From assembly GCA_015063745.1 (NCBI GenBank), contig SVTO01000018.1, positions 1-46,284 of the forward strand: a DNA stretch of 46,284 nt, read 5' to 3'. Of this stretch, positions 1 through 7,616 are shown one piece after another (position 1 is the stretch's first letter; every line of letters begins with the position of its first letter). A program made the translations under genes and the position numbers. Source of the DNA: Oscillospiraceae bacterium (GTDB lineage Bacteria; Bacillota; Clostridia; Oscillospirales; CAG-272). Under the pieces are notes generated by a model. It saw only the letters and a list, made by a program, of their open reading frames with translations, made no database searches and was not told the origin of the DNA.

Positions 1-113
1 ATTCAGATAGACTAAATCCTATCCCATTTTCGTACCAACTCTGGAGAATTTTCCGTCAGGGAAATTCTCGGGAGTGAGGTGTATACACTTCCCATTCAGA
101 TAGACTAAATCCT
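1..113. repeat. 20-bp direct repeat flanking a hairpin, downstream of the BNR gene
   Basis: The 20-mer ATTCAGATAGACTAAATCCT occurs at 1-20 and again at 94-113. Between the copies lies a perfect 8-bp stem (GAGAATTT / AAATTCTC, about 43-68) and the palindrome GTGTATACAC (79-88). The unit sits directly after the stop codon of the minus-strand BNR gene, so the hairpin may end that operon, but no clear T-run follows it. The duplicated flank looks like a small dispersed or tandem intergenic repeat. The window edge prevents seeing whether more units follow. Confidence 0.6.
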
Positions 114-116
114 CAC

Positions 117-1427
117 TCAGTCGTCAAATTCCACGTACATGACGGCATCGCTGTGCCAGCCGGCGTTATAGGCTGTGTATGTGCCTTCATGCCAGTAGAC
201 AGGCATGTTGTCCTGAGCGTGGATGGGTACGATGGGACGCCAGATCTTGATTCCCTCTTCACCCGGAATCCGCTTGATGAGCTGTTCCGGCAGGTAGGTC
301 TCGCCGCCGTCTTTGGTCAGATAAGATTCCAGTACTCTGTCCTTTCCGTCGAAACGTGCAATAAACAGCCGATCCGTGACCGCTTCATTGGATGTCATAT
401 GTCTGCCTGTGTCACCGATTCCGTAATAATACGCCATGCCGCCGAGGTAACTCTGGGAACCGTCCTTTACGTTCCTTGCCAGAAATTCGCCGGCACTGCA
501 GATCGGTGCGGAACGAATCCATTTTCCGTTTTTGAATGTGGCGGAATAGTAATAGGCTTTGTCCGGTGACGGTGAGGAAAGATTATCCATGACAAACGTC
601 GCAAATCCAACTCTGGGCGGAACGGTGGGGGATACATCCAGAAGCCGGACGGTGGTTCCTTCCGGAGAATCGTAGACTGTATCCAGATCCGCCAGGTTGA
701 TCTTTTCATCCGTTGTATCGTACAGATTTACAGGCAGGACTTCACCGGATGTTGTCTGCAGCTGTCCTGCGGAAGTGAAAATACCGCTTCGGATACAATG
801 ATCGCCGGATCGGATCGGGTGGCCGTACAAGGCAAAAAACCACTGTTCGTCTTCGCAGGTTGCCGTCAGAATATCCTGTTTGCGGATGTCCAGATAGAAC
901 AGGCCGCCGGAATCGGAATGCAGAAATGTTTTGGGGCTGCTCCATGTTCTGCCTTCGTCTCCGGAATAGGAGAACTGCCAGTTTACAGCGTCCACCCGTG
1001 AGAACAGCCACAGTTCCTTTTTTACGGTATTCTCGAAAAGCTGTGCGTATGTGACCGTTCCGTCGTAGGGCAGTCGGATTTCTTCGGAAAAACTCGAAAT
1101 ATCGTAGGGTCTTTCGGTGATTCTGCACCGCAGTTCCTTTACGCCGTGACCGGTATATGCAACCATGATCTTCCCGCTTTTCATGACACACAGTGCCGAA
1201 GCGTTGTGCTCGTCGCCGTAATCACAGTTCAGGGTACAAAGGCGAAAGTCGCGGCTGGGGGTTCTGCTGCATTTTGCATCCAGTTCTTTGATATGGATTT
1301 CTCCCATATCCGTGATATATGCAATATAGGTCAGTCCGTTGGCAGCTACTACTGCTTTTTCATTGATCCACCAGTCGGTATTGGCTCGCTTGATGCGCAG
1401 TTCTTTGCTGTTTTCAAGATTGATCAT
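117..1427 (-). CDS. BNR-repeat / sialidase-fold (six-bladed beta-propeller-like) protein
   Basis: 436-residue protein with an Asp-box of the sialidase/BNR type (SGDEGRTW, residues about 155-162) and a second weaker one near residue 375 (TKDGGETY). It resembles BNR_4-type proteins that accompany carbohydrate metabolism genes. No N-terminal signal peptide is visible, so it is probably cytoplasmic, unlike secreted sialidases. The catalytic arginine triad and Tyr/Glu of true sialidases could not be assigned, so enzymatic activity is not claimed. It is the last gene of the fucU - AAA - oxidoreductase operon and starts only 3 bp after the oxidoreductase stop, which suggests a role in handling a deoxy or amino sugar. 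The specific substrate is unknown. Confidence 0.7.
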   Translation of the reverse strand: MINLENSKELRIKRANTDWWINEKAVVAANGLTYIAYITDMGEIHIKELDAKCSRTPSRDFRLCTLNCDYGDEHNASALCVMKSGKIMVAYTGHGVKELRCRITERPYDISSFSEEIRLPYDGTVTYAQLFENTVKKELWLFSRVDAVNWQFSYSGDEGRTWSSPKTFLHSDSGGLFYLDIRKQDILTATCEDEQWFFALYGHPIRSGDHCIRSGIFTSAGQLQTTSGEVLPVNLYDTTDEKINLADLDTVYDSPEGTTVRLLDVSPTVPPRVGFATFVMDNLSSPSPDKAYYYSATFKNGKWIRSAPICSAGEFLARNVKDGSQSYLGGMAYYYGIGDTGRHMTSNEAVTDRLFIARFDGKDRVLESYLTKDGGETYLPEQLIKRIPGEEGIKIWRPIVPIHAQDNMPVYWHEGTYTAYNAGWHSDAVMYVEFDD

Positions 1428-1430
1428 TTT

Positions 1431-2480
1431 TTACAGATTATTGGCAAAAATTGTGCCTTCCTTAACTTTTTCGATTACTTCGATTACCTTGGCAGCTTGT
1501 GACAGCTTGATCGGATAGGCCTTGCCGAAGCGGATGGTTTCGTACAGAGCATCCCAGATGCAGTCGGTACCGTCGCCGCATACTTCCATGTCTTCTTCGA
1601 TCCAATGCAGCGGTTCTTCATTGCCGAATCCTACACCGTCGCCGGGAGTATTGGGATTGGCTTTGATGGGGGAGAGTGCGATGGCGGGGTCCAGATACTT
1701 CAGATGGAAACCCTTATCGTTGGATACCAGTGCCCCCTTGGAGCCGTATACACGGTATACAGGAGTTGGCAGTGCTACGCCGCCGGAAATTTCCATGTCT
1801 ACGATACGGTTATTGATACCGGTGAAGACGATCTTGATATGGTCTTCGCAATCGCCGGCTGCCGCTACGTGCTTGATATTGGAATACAGTTCCTTATAAT
1901 CGCCGCCGCAGAAGCACAAGGAGTGGTCGATGATATGGGGACCCCAGTTCAGAAGCTGGCCGCCGCCGAATTCGTTGATGGTCTGCCAGTCGTTTCTGCG
2001 CTGATAGCCGTTGCGGGTCAGTTTGATTTCGTATACATCGCCGAGGATGCCGGAATCGATGATTTCACATATTTTCCGGAACTCTACTTCAAACCGTCTG
2101 TTGTGGCGGATATACAGGTGGGGACCTGCGGGTTCACTGCCCAGAGCGATCAGTTCTTCTGCCTGCTTCAGGGACATACAGAAGGGCTTTTCCAGCATTA
2201 CATCCTTCTTTGCCAGCAATGCCATTTTGGCGTGCTTGTAGTGATCGCATGAACGGGTGGCGATAGAGACAAGCTCTACTTCGGGATCGGCAATCAGATC
2301 TTCGATTTTTGTGTATGTACGGCTGCCGTACTTATCGGCGAACACCTTGGTACGTTCTTCGATGATATCGCAGGCGGCAAAAAACACAAATTTGTCGGAA
2401 CGCATGTCGATTTCCCAACGATGCATACCGTTGCCGGCTCTACCCAGTCCTACAAGACCGATTTTAATAGGATTACTCAT
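1431..2480 (-). CDS. Gfo/Idh/MocA family oxidoreductase
   Basis: 349-residue NAD(P)-dependent oxidoreductase. The N-terminal Rossmann fold shows the glycine motif GLVGLGRAGNG (residues about 8-18), and the family signature EKPF (about 97-100) carries the lysine that contacts cofactor and substrate. A C-terminal alpha/beta domain of the family follows (GGGQLLNWGPHIIDH, about 172-186). Members oxidise or reduce sugars, inositols and glycosides at a hydroxyl group. Third gene of the minus-strand operon, 20 bp after the AAA ATPase and 3 bp before the BNR gene. With fucU upstream, a sugar catabolic role is likely. The substrate cannot be told from sequence. Confidence 0.9.
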   Translation of the reverse strand: MSNPIKIGLVGLGRAGNGMHRWEIDMRSDKFVFFAACDIIEERTKVFADKYGSRTYTKIEDLIADPEVELVSIATRSCDHYKHAKMALLAKKDVMLEKPFCMSLKQAEELIALGSEPAGPHLYIRHNRRFEVEFRKICEIIDSGILGDVYEIKLTRNGYQRRNDWQTINEFGGGQLLNWGPHIIDHSLCFCGGDYKELYSNIKHVAAAGDCEDHIKIVFTGINNRIVDMEISGGVALPTPVYRVYGSKGALVSNDKGFHLKYLDPAIALSPIKANPNTPGDGVGFGNEEPLHWIEEDMEVCGDGTDCIWDALYETIRFGKAYPIKLSQAAKVIEVIEKVKEGTIFANNL

Positions 2481-2500
2481 TGTTTTCCTCCGATAATGGT

Positions 2501-3574
2501 TTATTGTTCGTTACTCAGCTCCAGCGCGGTGCACACGTCGGATTCCGTGATCTGCATAAGATCTTCCTTGGTAACTTCTTTCATGGCGGCTATGCGGTTG
2601 GCCTGCTCCGTCAGAATCTTCTCAAAGGTATTGCGTACACCGCGGGCGTTGCCGAATTCTCCTGCGGCTTCTCCTACTGCGGTGAAATACTCGTTGACCT
2701 TTGCTTCTGCGGCTGCATCCAGTGTATAGCAGCTCTTATCGCACTGCATTCTGAATATGCCCTGCATCTCATCTGCCGTATAGTCGTCGAAATGCAGATA
2801 TTTATTGAAACGGGAACGCAGGCCGGGGTTGGTGTCGATGAATTCTTCCATCAGCTCGATATAGCCTGCGACGATAACGACCAGATTGTCACGGTTGTCT
2901 TCCATGGCTTTCAGGATGGTATCCACCGCTTCAAAGCCGAAGTCATTTTCCGTTTTGGAGGTCAGGGTATAGGCTTCGTCAATGAACAGTACACCTCCGA
3001 GGGCACTTTCCGTTACTTTGGCGGTTTTGATGGCTGTCTGGCCGATATAGCCCGCTACCAGAGCGCTTCTGTCCACTTCCACCAGATGCCCTTTATCCAG
3101 AATACCGAGGGAATGGTAGACTCTGGCCATAAAGCGGGCGATCATGGTCTTGCCGGTACCGGGGTTGCCGGAAAACACCATATGCAGGGAGACATCCGCT
3201 GTGGGCAGGCCGTGGTCCTTACGCATTTTGTAGACGGTAGCCATATTGATCAGGTTCCGGACTTCCTTTTTGATGTTTTCCAGACCGATATAGCTGTCCA
3301 GTTCCTTCTGCAGATCCTCGATGCTTTCCTTCGGCGGCAGTTCTTCCGCTTTTTCCGTTACAACACCGCCGTCTGCTCCGTCGGATGCTTTGGTCTGCGG
3401 CGGTTCATTGGTAGGGGCGGCAGGGGAGGCGGGCGTTTCGTTTTTTTCAGCAGTTTTGGTTTTGCTGCCTCTTGCAGTTCCCCAAATATCATCGCTGAGA
3501 CGGCGGATATTGTTTTCCGTCATTTTTTTGATGACATCCAGCTGCAGGGCGATGATTTCGTCTTTTTTATCCAT
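2501..3574 (-). CDS. AAA+ ATPase of the CbxX/CfqX - SpoVK family
   Basis: 357 residues. The N-terminal about 100 residues are a coiled or low-complexity segment rich in Lys, Glu, Pro and Ala. The single AAA+ module has Walker A GNPGTGKT (about 136-143), Walker B VLFIDEAY (about 195-202) and an arginine-finger region NPGLRSRF. The family includes the sporulation protein SpoVK and the Rubisco activase CbbX, which remodel protein targets with ATP. Here it lies between fucU and a Gfo/Idh/MocA oxidoreductase with spacers of 6 and 20 bp, so it is co-transcribed with sugar genes and not with sporulation genes. Its client is unknown. An orphan SpoVK paralog remodelling a neighbour enzyme is one possibility. 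Confidence 0.85.
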   Translation of the reverse strand: MDKKDEIIALQLDVIKKMTENNIRRLSDDIWGTARGSKTKTAEKNETPASPAAPTNEPPQTKASDGADGGVVTEKAEELPPKESIEDLQKELDSYIGLENIKKEVRNLINMATVYKMRKDHGLPTADVSLHMVFSGNPGTGKTMIARFMARVYHSLGILDKGHLVEVDRSALVAGYIGQTAIKTAKVTESALGGVLFIDEAYTLTSKTENDFGFEAVDTILKAMEDNRDNLVVIVAGYIELMEEFIDTNPGLRSRFNKYLHFDDYTADEMQGIFRMQCDKSCYTLDAAAEAKVNEYFTAVGEAAGEFGNARGVRNTFEKILTEQANRIAAMKEVTKEDLMQITESDVCTALELSNEQ

Positions 3575-3580
3575 CGGTGC

Positions 3581-4009
3581 TTACTTTACTACACCCTTCT
3601 TCAGCAAAATATTGGCATAAATTGCGCCTTCGCCGGTTACTACGATGGCATATGCCTTCTTGGCTCTGTCGTAGAATTCCTGACGTTCCAGAAACTTTGG
3701 TTCTTCGGCAGTATGATCCTTGAGGATGGCTTTGTATTCGTCCCAGATCGGGATTTCCAGATCCTTGTCGGAGGGAGTCTTGTCCATCAGGTATACGGGA
3801 TCTGCATAGGTATCCAGAGGCATCAGTTCCAGGACGGCGGAAAGCAGCTCGGGCACGCCTGTTCCGTCGGAACGGATAACGATATTATCCTTGCCGATGC
3901 TTTCACCGGGGAAATTGCCGTCGGAGATTACGATCTCGTCTCCGTGGCCCATTTTATCCAGTACGTACAGCAGTTCGGGGGAGATGCATTTCTTGATTCC
4001 TTTTAACAT
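3581..4009 (-). CDS. fucU: RbsD/FucU family sugar mutarotase
   Basis: 142 residues, the usual family length. The family opening is present (ISPELLYVLDKMGHGDEIVI, His about 22 and Asp about 24) together with ISDGNFPGES and the C-terminal VVTGEGAIYANILLKKG, which holds the conserved Tyr. RbsD/FucU proteins interconvert alpha and beta anomers of fucose or ribose. The long middle and end fit FucU better than RbsD. First gene of a four-gene operon, with an AAGGAG-type ribosome site 8 bp before the ATG and a near-consensus promoter about 45 bp upstream. The operon lacks fucI, fucK and fucA, so the pathway may differ from classical fucose breakdown. Confidence 0.85.
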   Translation of the reverse strand: MLKGIKKCISPELLYVLDKMGHGDEIVISDGNFPGESIGKDNIVIRSDGTGVPELLSAVLELMPLDTYADPVYLMDKTPSDKDLEIPIWDEYKAILKDHTAEEPKFLERQEFYDRAKKAYAIVVTGEGAIYANILLKKGVVK

Positions 4010-4050
4010 ATTTCTGTCTCCTTTTCGTATTATTTTTCAAAGCTGTATTT

Positions 4051-4079
4051 ATTATAGTATATATTTATGAATATTGCAA
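4051..4079 (-). promoter_or_regulatory. Sigma-A promoter of the fucU operon
   Basis: On the minus strand, -35 TTGCAA (4074-4079) and -10 TATAAT (4051-4056) are separated by 17 bp, about 40 bp ahead of the fucU start codon. The match to the housekeeping consensus is strong. Confidence 0.8.
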
Positions 4080-4195
4080 GACCTGAGGACATTTTTCAGC
4101 AGATTTTATCCGATGTTTGCGATTGGTGCGACTGGCTCCATTTTTTCTTTTTTCGCAGTTTTTTTACAACTATTTATTTTTTTCTTTCTTAACTA

Positions 4196-4224
4196 TTGTA
4201 ATCAGGCTGAAAATATGGTATCAT
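4196..4224 (+). promoter_or_regulatory. Promoter of the lysine-riboswitch/transporter unit
   Basis: -35 TTGTAA (4196-4201), 17-bp spacer, -10 TATCAT (4219-4224). Transcription would start near 4231, just before the riboswitch aptamer, which fits the expected leader layout. Confidence 0.75.
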
Positions 4225-4242
4225 ATGGTTAATCTCATAACT

Positions 4243-4408
4243 GATCATCGCAGAGGTGCAGGTGCGAAGGTCTGTATGCCGTAAACTGTGGGAAAGCATT
4301 GACATACGGAGAGGCGCATCTGCCGAAGAGACGGATTCCCAACCGTTTCTGGAATGCAGGAGAATATGCTGCATTCTGTCACTTACCCGTGGAGCGCTGC
4401 CGTTGGTC
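4243..4408 (+). ncRNA. Lysine riboswitch (L-box)
   Basis: The 166-nt leader holds the conserved L-box blocks in order: AGAGGTGC (4252-4259) followed by GCGAAG, then GTATGCC, then GAGGCGCATCTGCCGAAG, then CTGTCACTT and GTGGAG near the 3' end. The closing stem P1 can form from GATCA (4243-4247) plus GCAG with CTGC plus TGGTC (4404-4408). Lysine binding to this aptamer class stabilises a downstream terminator. The downstream gene is a NhaC-superfamily transporter, a partner already known for L-boxes in Firmicutes (the LysW-type candidates). Confidence 0.9.
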
Positions 4409-4424
4409 GTTTGTACTGGTGCTT

Positions 4425-4468
4425 ACAGACGTCCGCTGCCGTTTTTCGGGAGTGTACGTCTGTTTTTT
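4425..4468 (+). terminator. Intrinsic terminator of the lysine riboswitch (attenuator)
   Basis: Perfect outer stem ACAGACGT (4425-4432) with ACGTCTGT (4456-4463), inner pairs CGCT/AGTG and CCG/CGG, then six T residues ending at 4468. It lies 28 bp before the transporter start codon, so lysine-dependent early termination is the expected control. Confidence 0.9.
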
Positions 4469-4496
4469 CGGTTATGTACACAGAAAGGAATATTCT

Positions 4497-6209
4497 ATGA
4501 GAAACATTTTCAAAACGGTTCCCGGTTCCCGCACTCTGATTGCCATGATCATCATGCTCTCTCTGGCGGTTATCACCATGGGAATCAGTGTATTTGCCGA
4601 TGGTGAAGAAGCCCTTCCGGCGGATACCGAAACCACTGCGGAAACTGCCGCTGTTGAAGAAGCTCCCGAAGAAACCGAAGCGGAAGAAGAGGATGGCACC
4701 AATCCTTTCTATGCCACGATCTTCTCACTCCTGCCGCCCGTTGTGGCCATCGCCCTGGCGCTGATCACCAAGGAAGTTTACTCTTCCCTGTTCATCGGTA
4801 TTTTCGTGGGCGGTCTGCTGGCGGCCAACTTCAATCCCGCCGGTACCATTGACGCCGTGATCAACGACGGTTTCATTGCCTCCGTTTCCGGCAGTGCGGG
4901 TATTTTCATTTTCCTGGTACTCCTCGGCGTTCTGGTTGCTCTGCTGAACCGTACCGGCGCTTCTGCTGCTTTCGGTCAGTGGGCCAAGAAGAACATCAAG
5001 ACAAGAACCGGTGCTGCTCTGGCTACCTTCTTCTTCGGTGTTCTGATCTTCATCGACGACTATTTCAACTGTCTGACCGTCGGTTCCGTTATGCAGCCCG
5101 TTACCGACTCCCACAAGATTTCCCGCGCCAAGCTGTCCTTCCTGATTGACGCGACCGCTGCTCCCGTTTGTATGATCGCTCCCATTTCCTCCTGGGCTGC
5201 CGCTGTTTCCGACTATGCGGACGGCACCGGTTTCTCCGGTCTGGAGCTGTTCATCAAGGCTATCCCCTACAACTTCTACTCCCTGCTGACGCTGGTATTC
5301 ATTGTTGCCATCACTCTGATGAAGTTTGACTACGGTCCCATGGCCCTGCATGAAAAGAATGCTATGGAAAAGGGTGATCTCTTCACTTCCGGTACCGAGC
5401 ATGAAGCTGTGGAAATGGAAAACGCAGGTACCAAGGGTAAGGTTATTGACCTGCTGCTCCCCATCATCGTTCTGATCGTGATCTCCGTTATCGGTCTGAT
5501 CTATGTCGGCGGTTTCTTCTCCGGCACCAGCTTTGTGGATTCTTTCGCAGGCACCGATGCTACCGTCGGTCTGCCCTGGGGCGGCATGATCGCTGTGGTT
5601 CTGACCATTATCTACCTGCTCTGCCGTCGTGTGATCTCCTTTAAGGATGCTATGTCCTGCATTCCCGAGGGCTTCAAGGCCATGGTTCCCGCGATCCTGA
5701 TCCTGACCTGTGCAGGTACTCTGAAGAACATGACCACTATGCTCGGTTCTTCCGAATTTGTTGACAATGCCATGAAGAATGCGGCTCCCGGTCTGGAAAT
5801 GGTTCTGCCCGCTGTTGTATTCCTGGTTGCCTGCTTTATCGCTTTCTCCACCGGCACTTCCTGGGGTACCTTCGGTATTCTTATCCCGATCGTATGCGAT
5901 GTATTTGGCGGCAGCGGCGAACTGCTGTACATCGGTATGTCCGCTTGTCTGGCCGGTGCAGTTTGCGGTGACCACTGCTCCCCCATTTCCGACACGACCA
6001 TCATGTCCTCTGCCGGTGCAAGATGCGACCACATCAACCACGTTTCCACACAGATCCCCTATGCGGTTACCGTTGCGGCTGTGTCCTTCGTTTCGTACAT
6101 CCTCGCTTCCTTCATTCAGAACTGGCTCATCGTTCTGCCGATTTCCATCATCCTTCTGCTGGGTACGCTGTTTGTTATCAAGGCAGTTACCGCTAAGAAG
6201 AATGCATAA
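4497..6209 (+). CDS. NhaC-family membrane transporter, probable lysine transporter (LysW-like)
   Basis: 570 residues from ATG 4497, preceded by AGAAAGGAA. The frame is open upstream, but the extra part lies in the riboswitch leader. A first hydrophobic segment (about 11-34) is followed by a very acidic linker (about 35-65, repeated Glu/Ala/Thr), then about 10-12 membrane segments. Family motifs include FIDDYFNCLTVGSVM and GDHCSPISDTTIMSS, typical of NhaC-type Na+/H+ antiporters. NhaC homologues under lysine riboswitches have been proposed as lysine transporters, and that control is seen here directly. Lysine uptake is therefore the best call, with Na+ or H+ coupling inferred. The gene stands alone between its own promoter and a strong terminator. 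Confidence 0.85.
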   Translation: MRNIFKTVPGSRTLIAMIIMLSLAVITMGISVFADGEEALPADTETTAETAAVEEAPEETEAEEEDGTNPFYATIFSLLPPVVAIALALITKEVYSSLFIGIFVGGLLAANFNPAGTIDAVINDGFIASVSGSAGIFIFLVLLGVLVALLNRTGASAAFGQWAKKNIKTRTGAALATFFFGVLIFIDDYFNCLTVGSVMQPVTDSHKISRAKLSFLIDATAAPVCMIAPISSWAAAVSDYADGTGFSGLELFIKAIPYNFYSLLTLVFIVAITLMKFDYGPMALHEKNAMEKGDLFTSGTEHEAVEMENAGTKGKVIDLLLPIIVLIVISVIGLIYVGGFFSGTSFVDSFAGTDATVGLPWGGMIAVVLTIIYLLCRRVISFKDAMSCIPEGFKAMVPAILILTCAGTLKNMTTMLGSSEFVDNAMKNAAPGLEMVLPAVVFLVACFIAFSTGTSWGTFGILIPIVCDVFGGSGELLYIGMSACLAGAVCGDHCSPISDTTIMSSAGARCDHINHVSTQIPYAVTVAAVSFVSYILASFIQNWLIVLPISIILLLGTLFVIKAVTAKKNA

Positions 6210-6241
6210 GGGGTTTCGGTTCGTTTTCTGAATACTATAGA

Positions 6242-6284
6242 AAAGCCCGGTGCAGATTTTTATGATCTGCATCGGGCTTTTTTG
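6242..6284. terminator. Bidirectional intrinsic terminator between the transporter and carA
   Basis: Long hairpin: AAAGCCCG with CGGGCTTT and GCAGAT with ATCTGC, flanked by A4 on the left and T6 on the right. It can end the plus-strand transporter transcript and the minus-strand carA transcript, whose genes converge here. Confidence 0.9.
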
Positions 6285-6305
6285 TTCTGACAGGGTCTTT
6301 TGGGA

Positions 6306-7355
6306 TTATCGGTTGATCATAGCAAGGAATGCTTTGTAGAGGTACAGCATATCCTTGGGTCCGCCGGAGATTTCGGGGTGGAACTGGAGGGATACGGCGG
6401 GGATGTTCTTATACTGCAGGCCCTGACAGGTATTGTCGTTAACGCTGGCAAAGAGTACGTCTGCGATGTCGGTATTGGGTTCTGCGGCGTAGTTGTGGTT
6501 CTGGGAGGTGATGTAGATCTGGTTGTCTGTCAGGCTTCTTACAGGCTGGTTACTGCCGTGGTGGCCGTGCTTCAGCTTGAAGGTCTTCATGCCGTTTGCC
6601 AGAGCCAGAATCAGGTGTCCTGTGCCGATACCCATGATGGGCAGCTTGCCGAGGAGGGCCTTGACTGCGGAAACGGTTTCGGTATTGTCTGCCGGGTTGC
6701 CGGGGCCGTCGGGAAGCAGGAGGGCGTCGGGGGACAGTGCGAGGATTTTTTCCGCTTCGGTATTGTAAGGAACAACGGTGATTTCGCAGTCCATGGCGGT
6801 CAGGGTTTCGATGATGCCTGCCGTGCAGCCGAGGTCGGGCATTACAATCTTATATTTGCCGCCGGCGTTTACGGTATAGTTTTCCTTGGTGCTCAGTTCG
6901 GCTGCAACGGAACCGATACGGTAATTCTTGATGTCTTCCAGGTTAATACTGTCGGGGTCGGAAACGATGGCGCCGTTCATTGTGCCGTTTTCACGCAGGA
7001 TCTTGGTCAGTTCTCTGGTGTCGATGCCGCAGATACCGGGGATGTCGTGGGCAACGAGGAAGCTGTTCAGATCTCTTTCGCAGCGGAAATTGGAAGGTTC
7101 TTTTGCGTATTCGCGTACGATATAAGCGGCGGGGTAGGTTTTGTCCTTCTGTTCTTCCAGAGCAAATACACCGTAATTGCCTACCAGAGGGAATGTCTGG
7201 CATACTGCCTGTCCGGCGTAGCAGGGATCGGTCAGAATGTCCACAAAGCCCACGATGGCGGTATTGAATACGATTTCGGCAATGGCATCACGGTCTGCGC
7301 CGAATGCTTCGCCTGCGAATACTTTGCCGTTTTCAAGAACCAAATATTTCTTCAT
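6306..7355 (-). CDS. carA: Carbamoyl-phosphate synthase small subunit (CarA-like) lacking the catalytic cysteine
   Basis: 349 residues, full CarA length. The N-terminal small-subunit domain (VFNTAIVGFVDILTDPCY, about 29-46) and a C-terminal class I glutaminase domain are clear, including GHHGSNQPV, SQNHNYA and the His-Glu pair HPE (about 326-328). The nucleophile elbow, normally GICLGHQ, reads GIGTGHL (242-248): the catalytic Cys is Gly (codon GGC), and the following Leu and Gln are also changed. The oxyanion motif reads GPGNP. Glutamine hydrolysis should therefore be lost, and a large subunit paired with it would depend on free ammonia. No carB is adjacent: the gene has its own promoter and a terminator after it. 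It could be a divergent paralog with a structural or regulatory role. Confidence 0.88.
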   Translation of the reverse strand: MKKYLVLENGKVFAGEAFGADRDAIAEIVFNTAIVGFVDILTDPCYAGQAVCQTFPLVGNYGVFALEEQKDKTYPAAYIVREYAKEPSNFRCERDLNSFLVAHDIPGICGIDTRELTKILRENGTMNGAIVSDPDSINLEDIKNYRIGSVAAELSTKENYTVNAGGKYKIVMPDLGCTAGIIETLTAMDCEITVVPYNTEAEKILALSPDALLLPDGPGNPADNTETVSAVKALLGKLPIMGIGTGHLILALANGMKTFKLKHGHHGSNQPVRSLTDNQIYITSQNHNYAAEPNTDIADVLFASVNDNTCQGLQYKNIPAVSLQFHPEISGGPKDMLYLYKAFLAMINR

Positions 7356-7385
7356 ATATCAACCTGTCCTTTATCTTTGACTTCA

Positions 7386-7403
7386 CATCCCCTTACGGGA
7401 ATG
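7386..7403 (-). promoter_or_regulatory. Hairpin in the carA leader
   Basis: On the minus strand CATTCCC-GTAA-GGGGATG forms a 7-bp stem in the untranslated leader, about 30 bp before the carA start. No T-run follows. It does not match the PyrR-binding loop consensus that I know, so its role is unclear. Confidence 0.4.
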
Positions 7404-7436
7404 CTTCGGATGCTTACAAACTCTTTCTAACATAAT

Positions 7437-7465
7437 ATTATACCACAGATTCCGTCAACTTTCTA
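7437..7465 (-). promoter_or_regulatory. Probable carA promoter
   Basis: Minus strand: -10 TATAAT (7437-7442) with a weak -35 TAGAAA (7460-7465) at 17 bp. A TTGACG at 7453-7458 is too close for that -10 but could pair with TTATGT further downstream. Either way the start lies about 75 bp before the gene. Confidence 0.55.
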
Positions 7466-7571
7466 CTGTTTTTTCAGATATTTTTCATTTTTTTCAAAAT
7501 CAGCAAAACCAACAACCGCTTTTCTCTATCCGAATTGAATTTCGGTATTTTTTCCGGGACGCTTTTTCCGC

Positions 7572-7613
7572 AAAAAGACGCGCATACTTTATCACAAAGC
7601 ATACGCGTCTTAT
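7572..7613 (-). terminator. Terminator after pgm
   Basis: Stem GACGCG(T/C)AT...CTTT with complementary arm around a 5-nt loop (7577-7609), followed on the minus strand by TTTTT. It lies just past the pgm stop codon and separates this operon from carA. Confidence 0.85.
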
Positions 7614-7616
7614 TTT

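Noticed and set aside
4725..6272. Long open frame opposite the transporter gene (515 codons, minus strand)
   Set aside because: It is the antisense of a membrane protein with biased codons; its translation is Gly/Asn/Gln-rich with no family features and no ribosome site, while the plus-strand gene has all of these.
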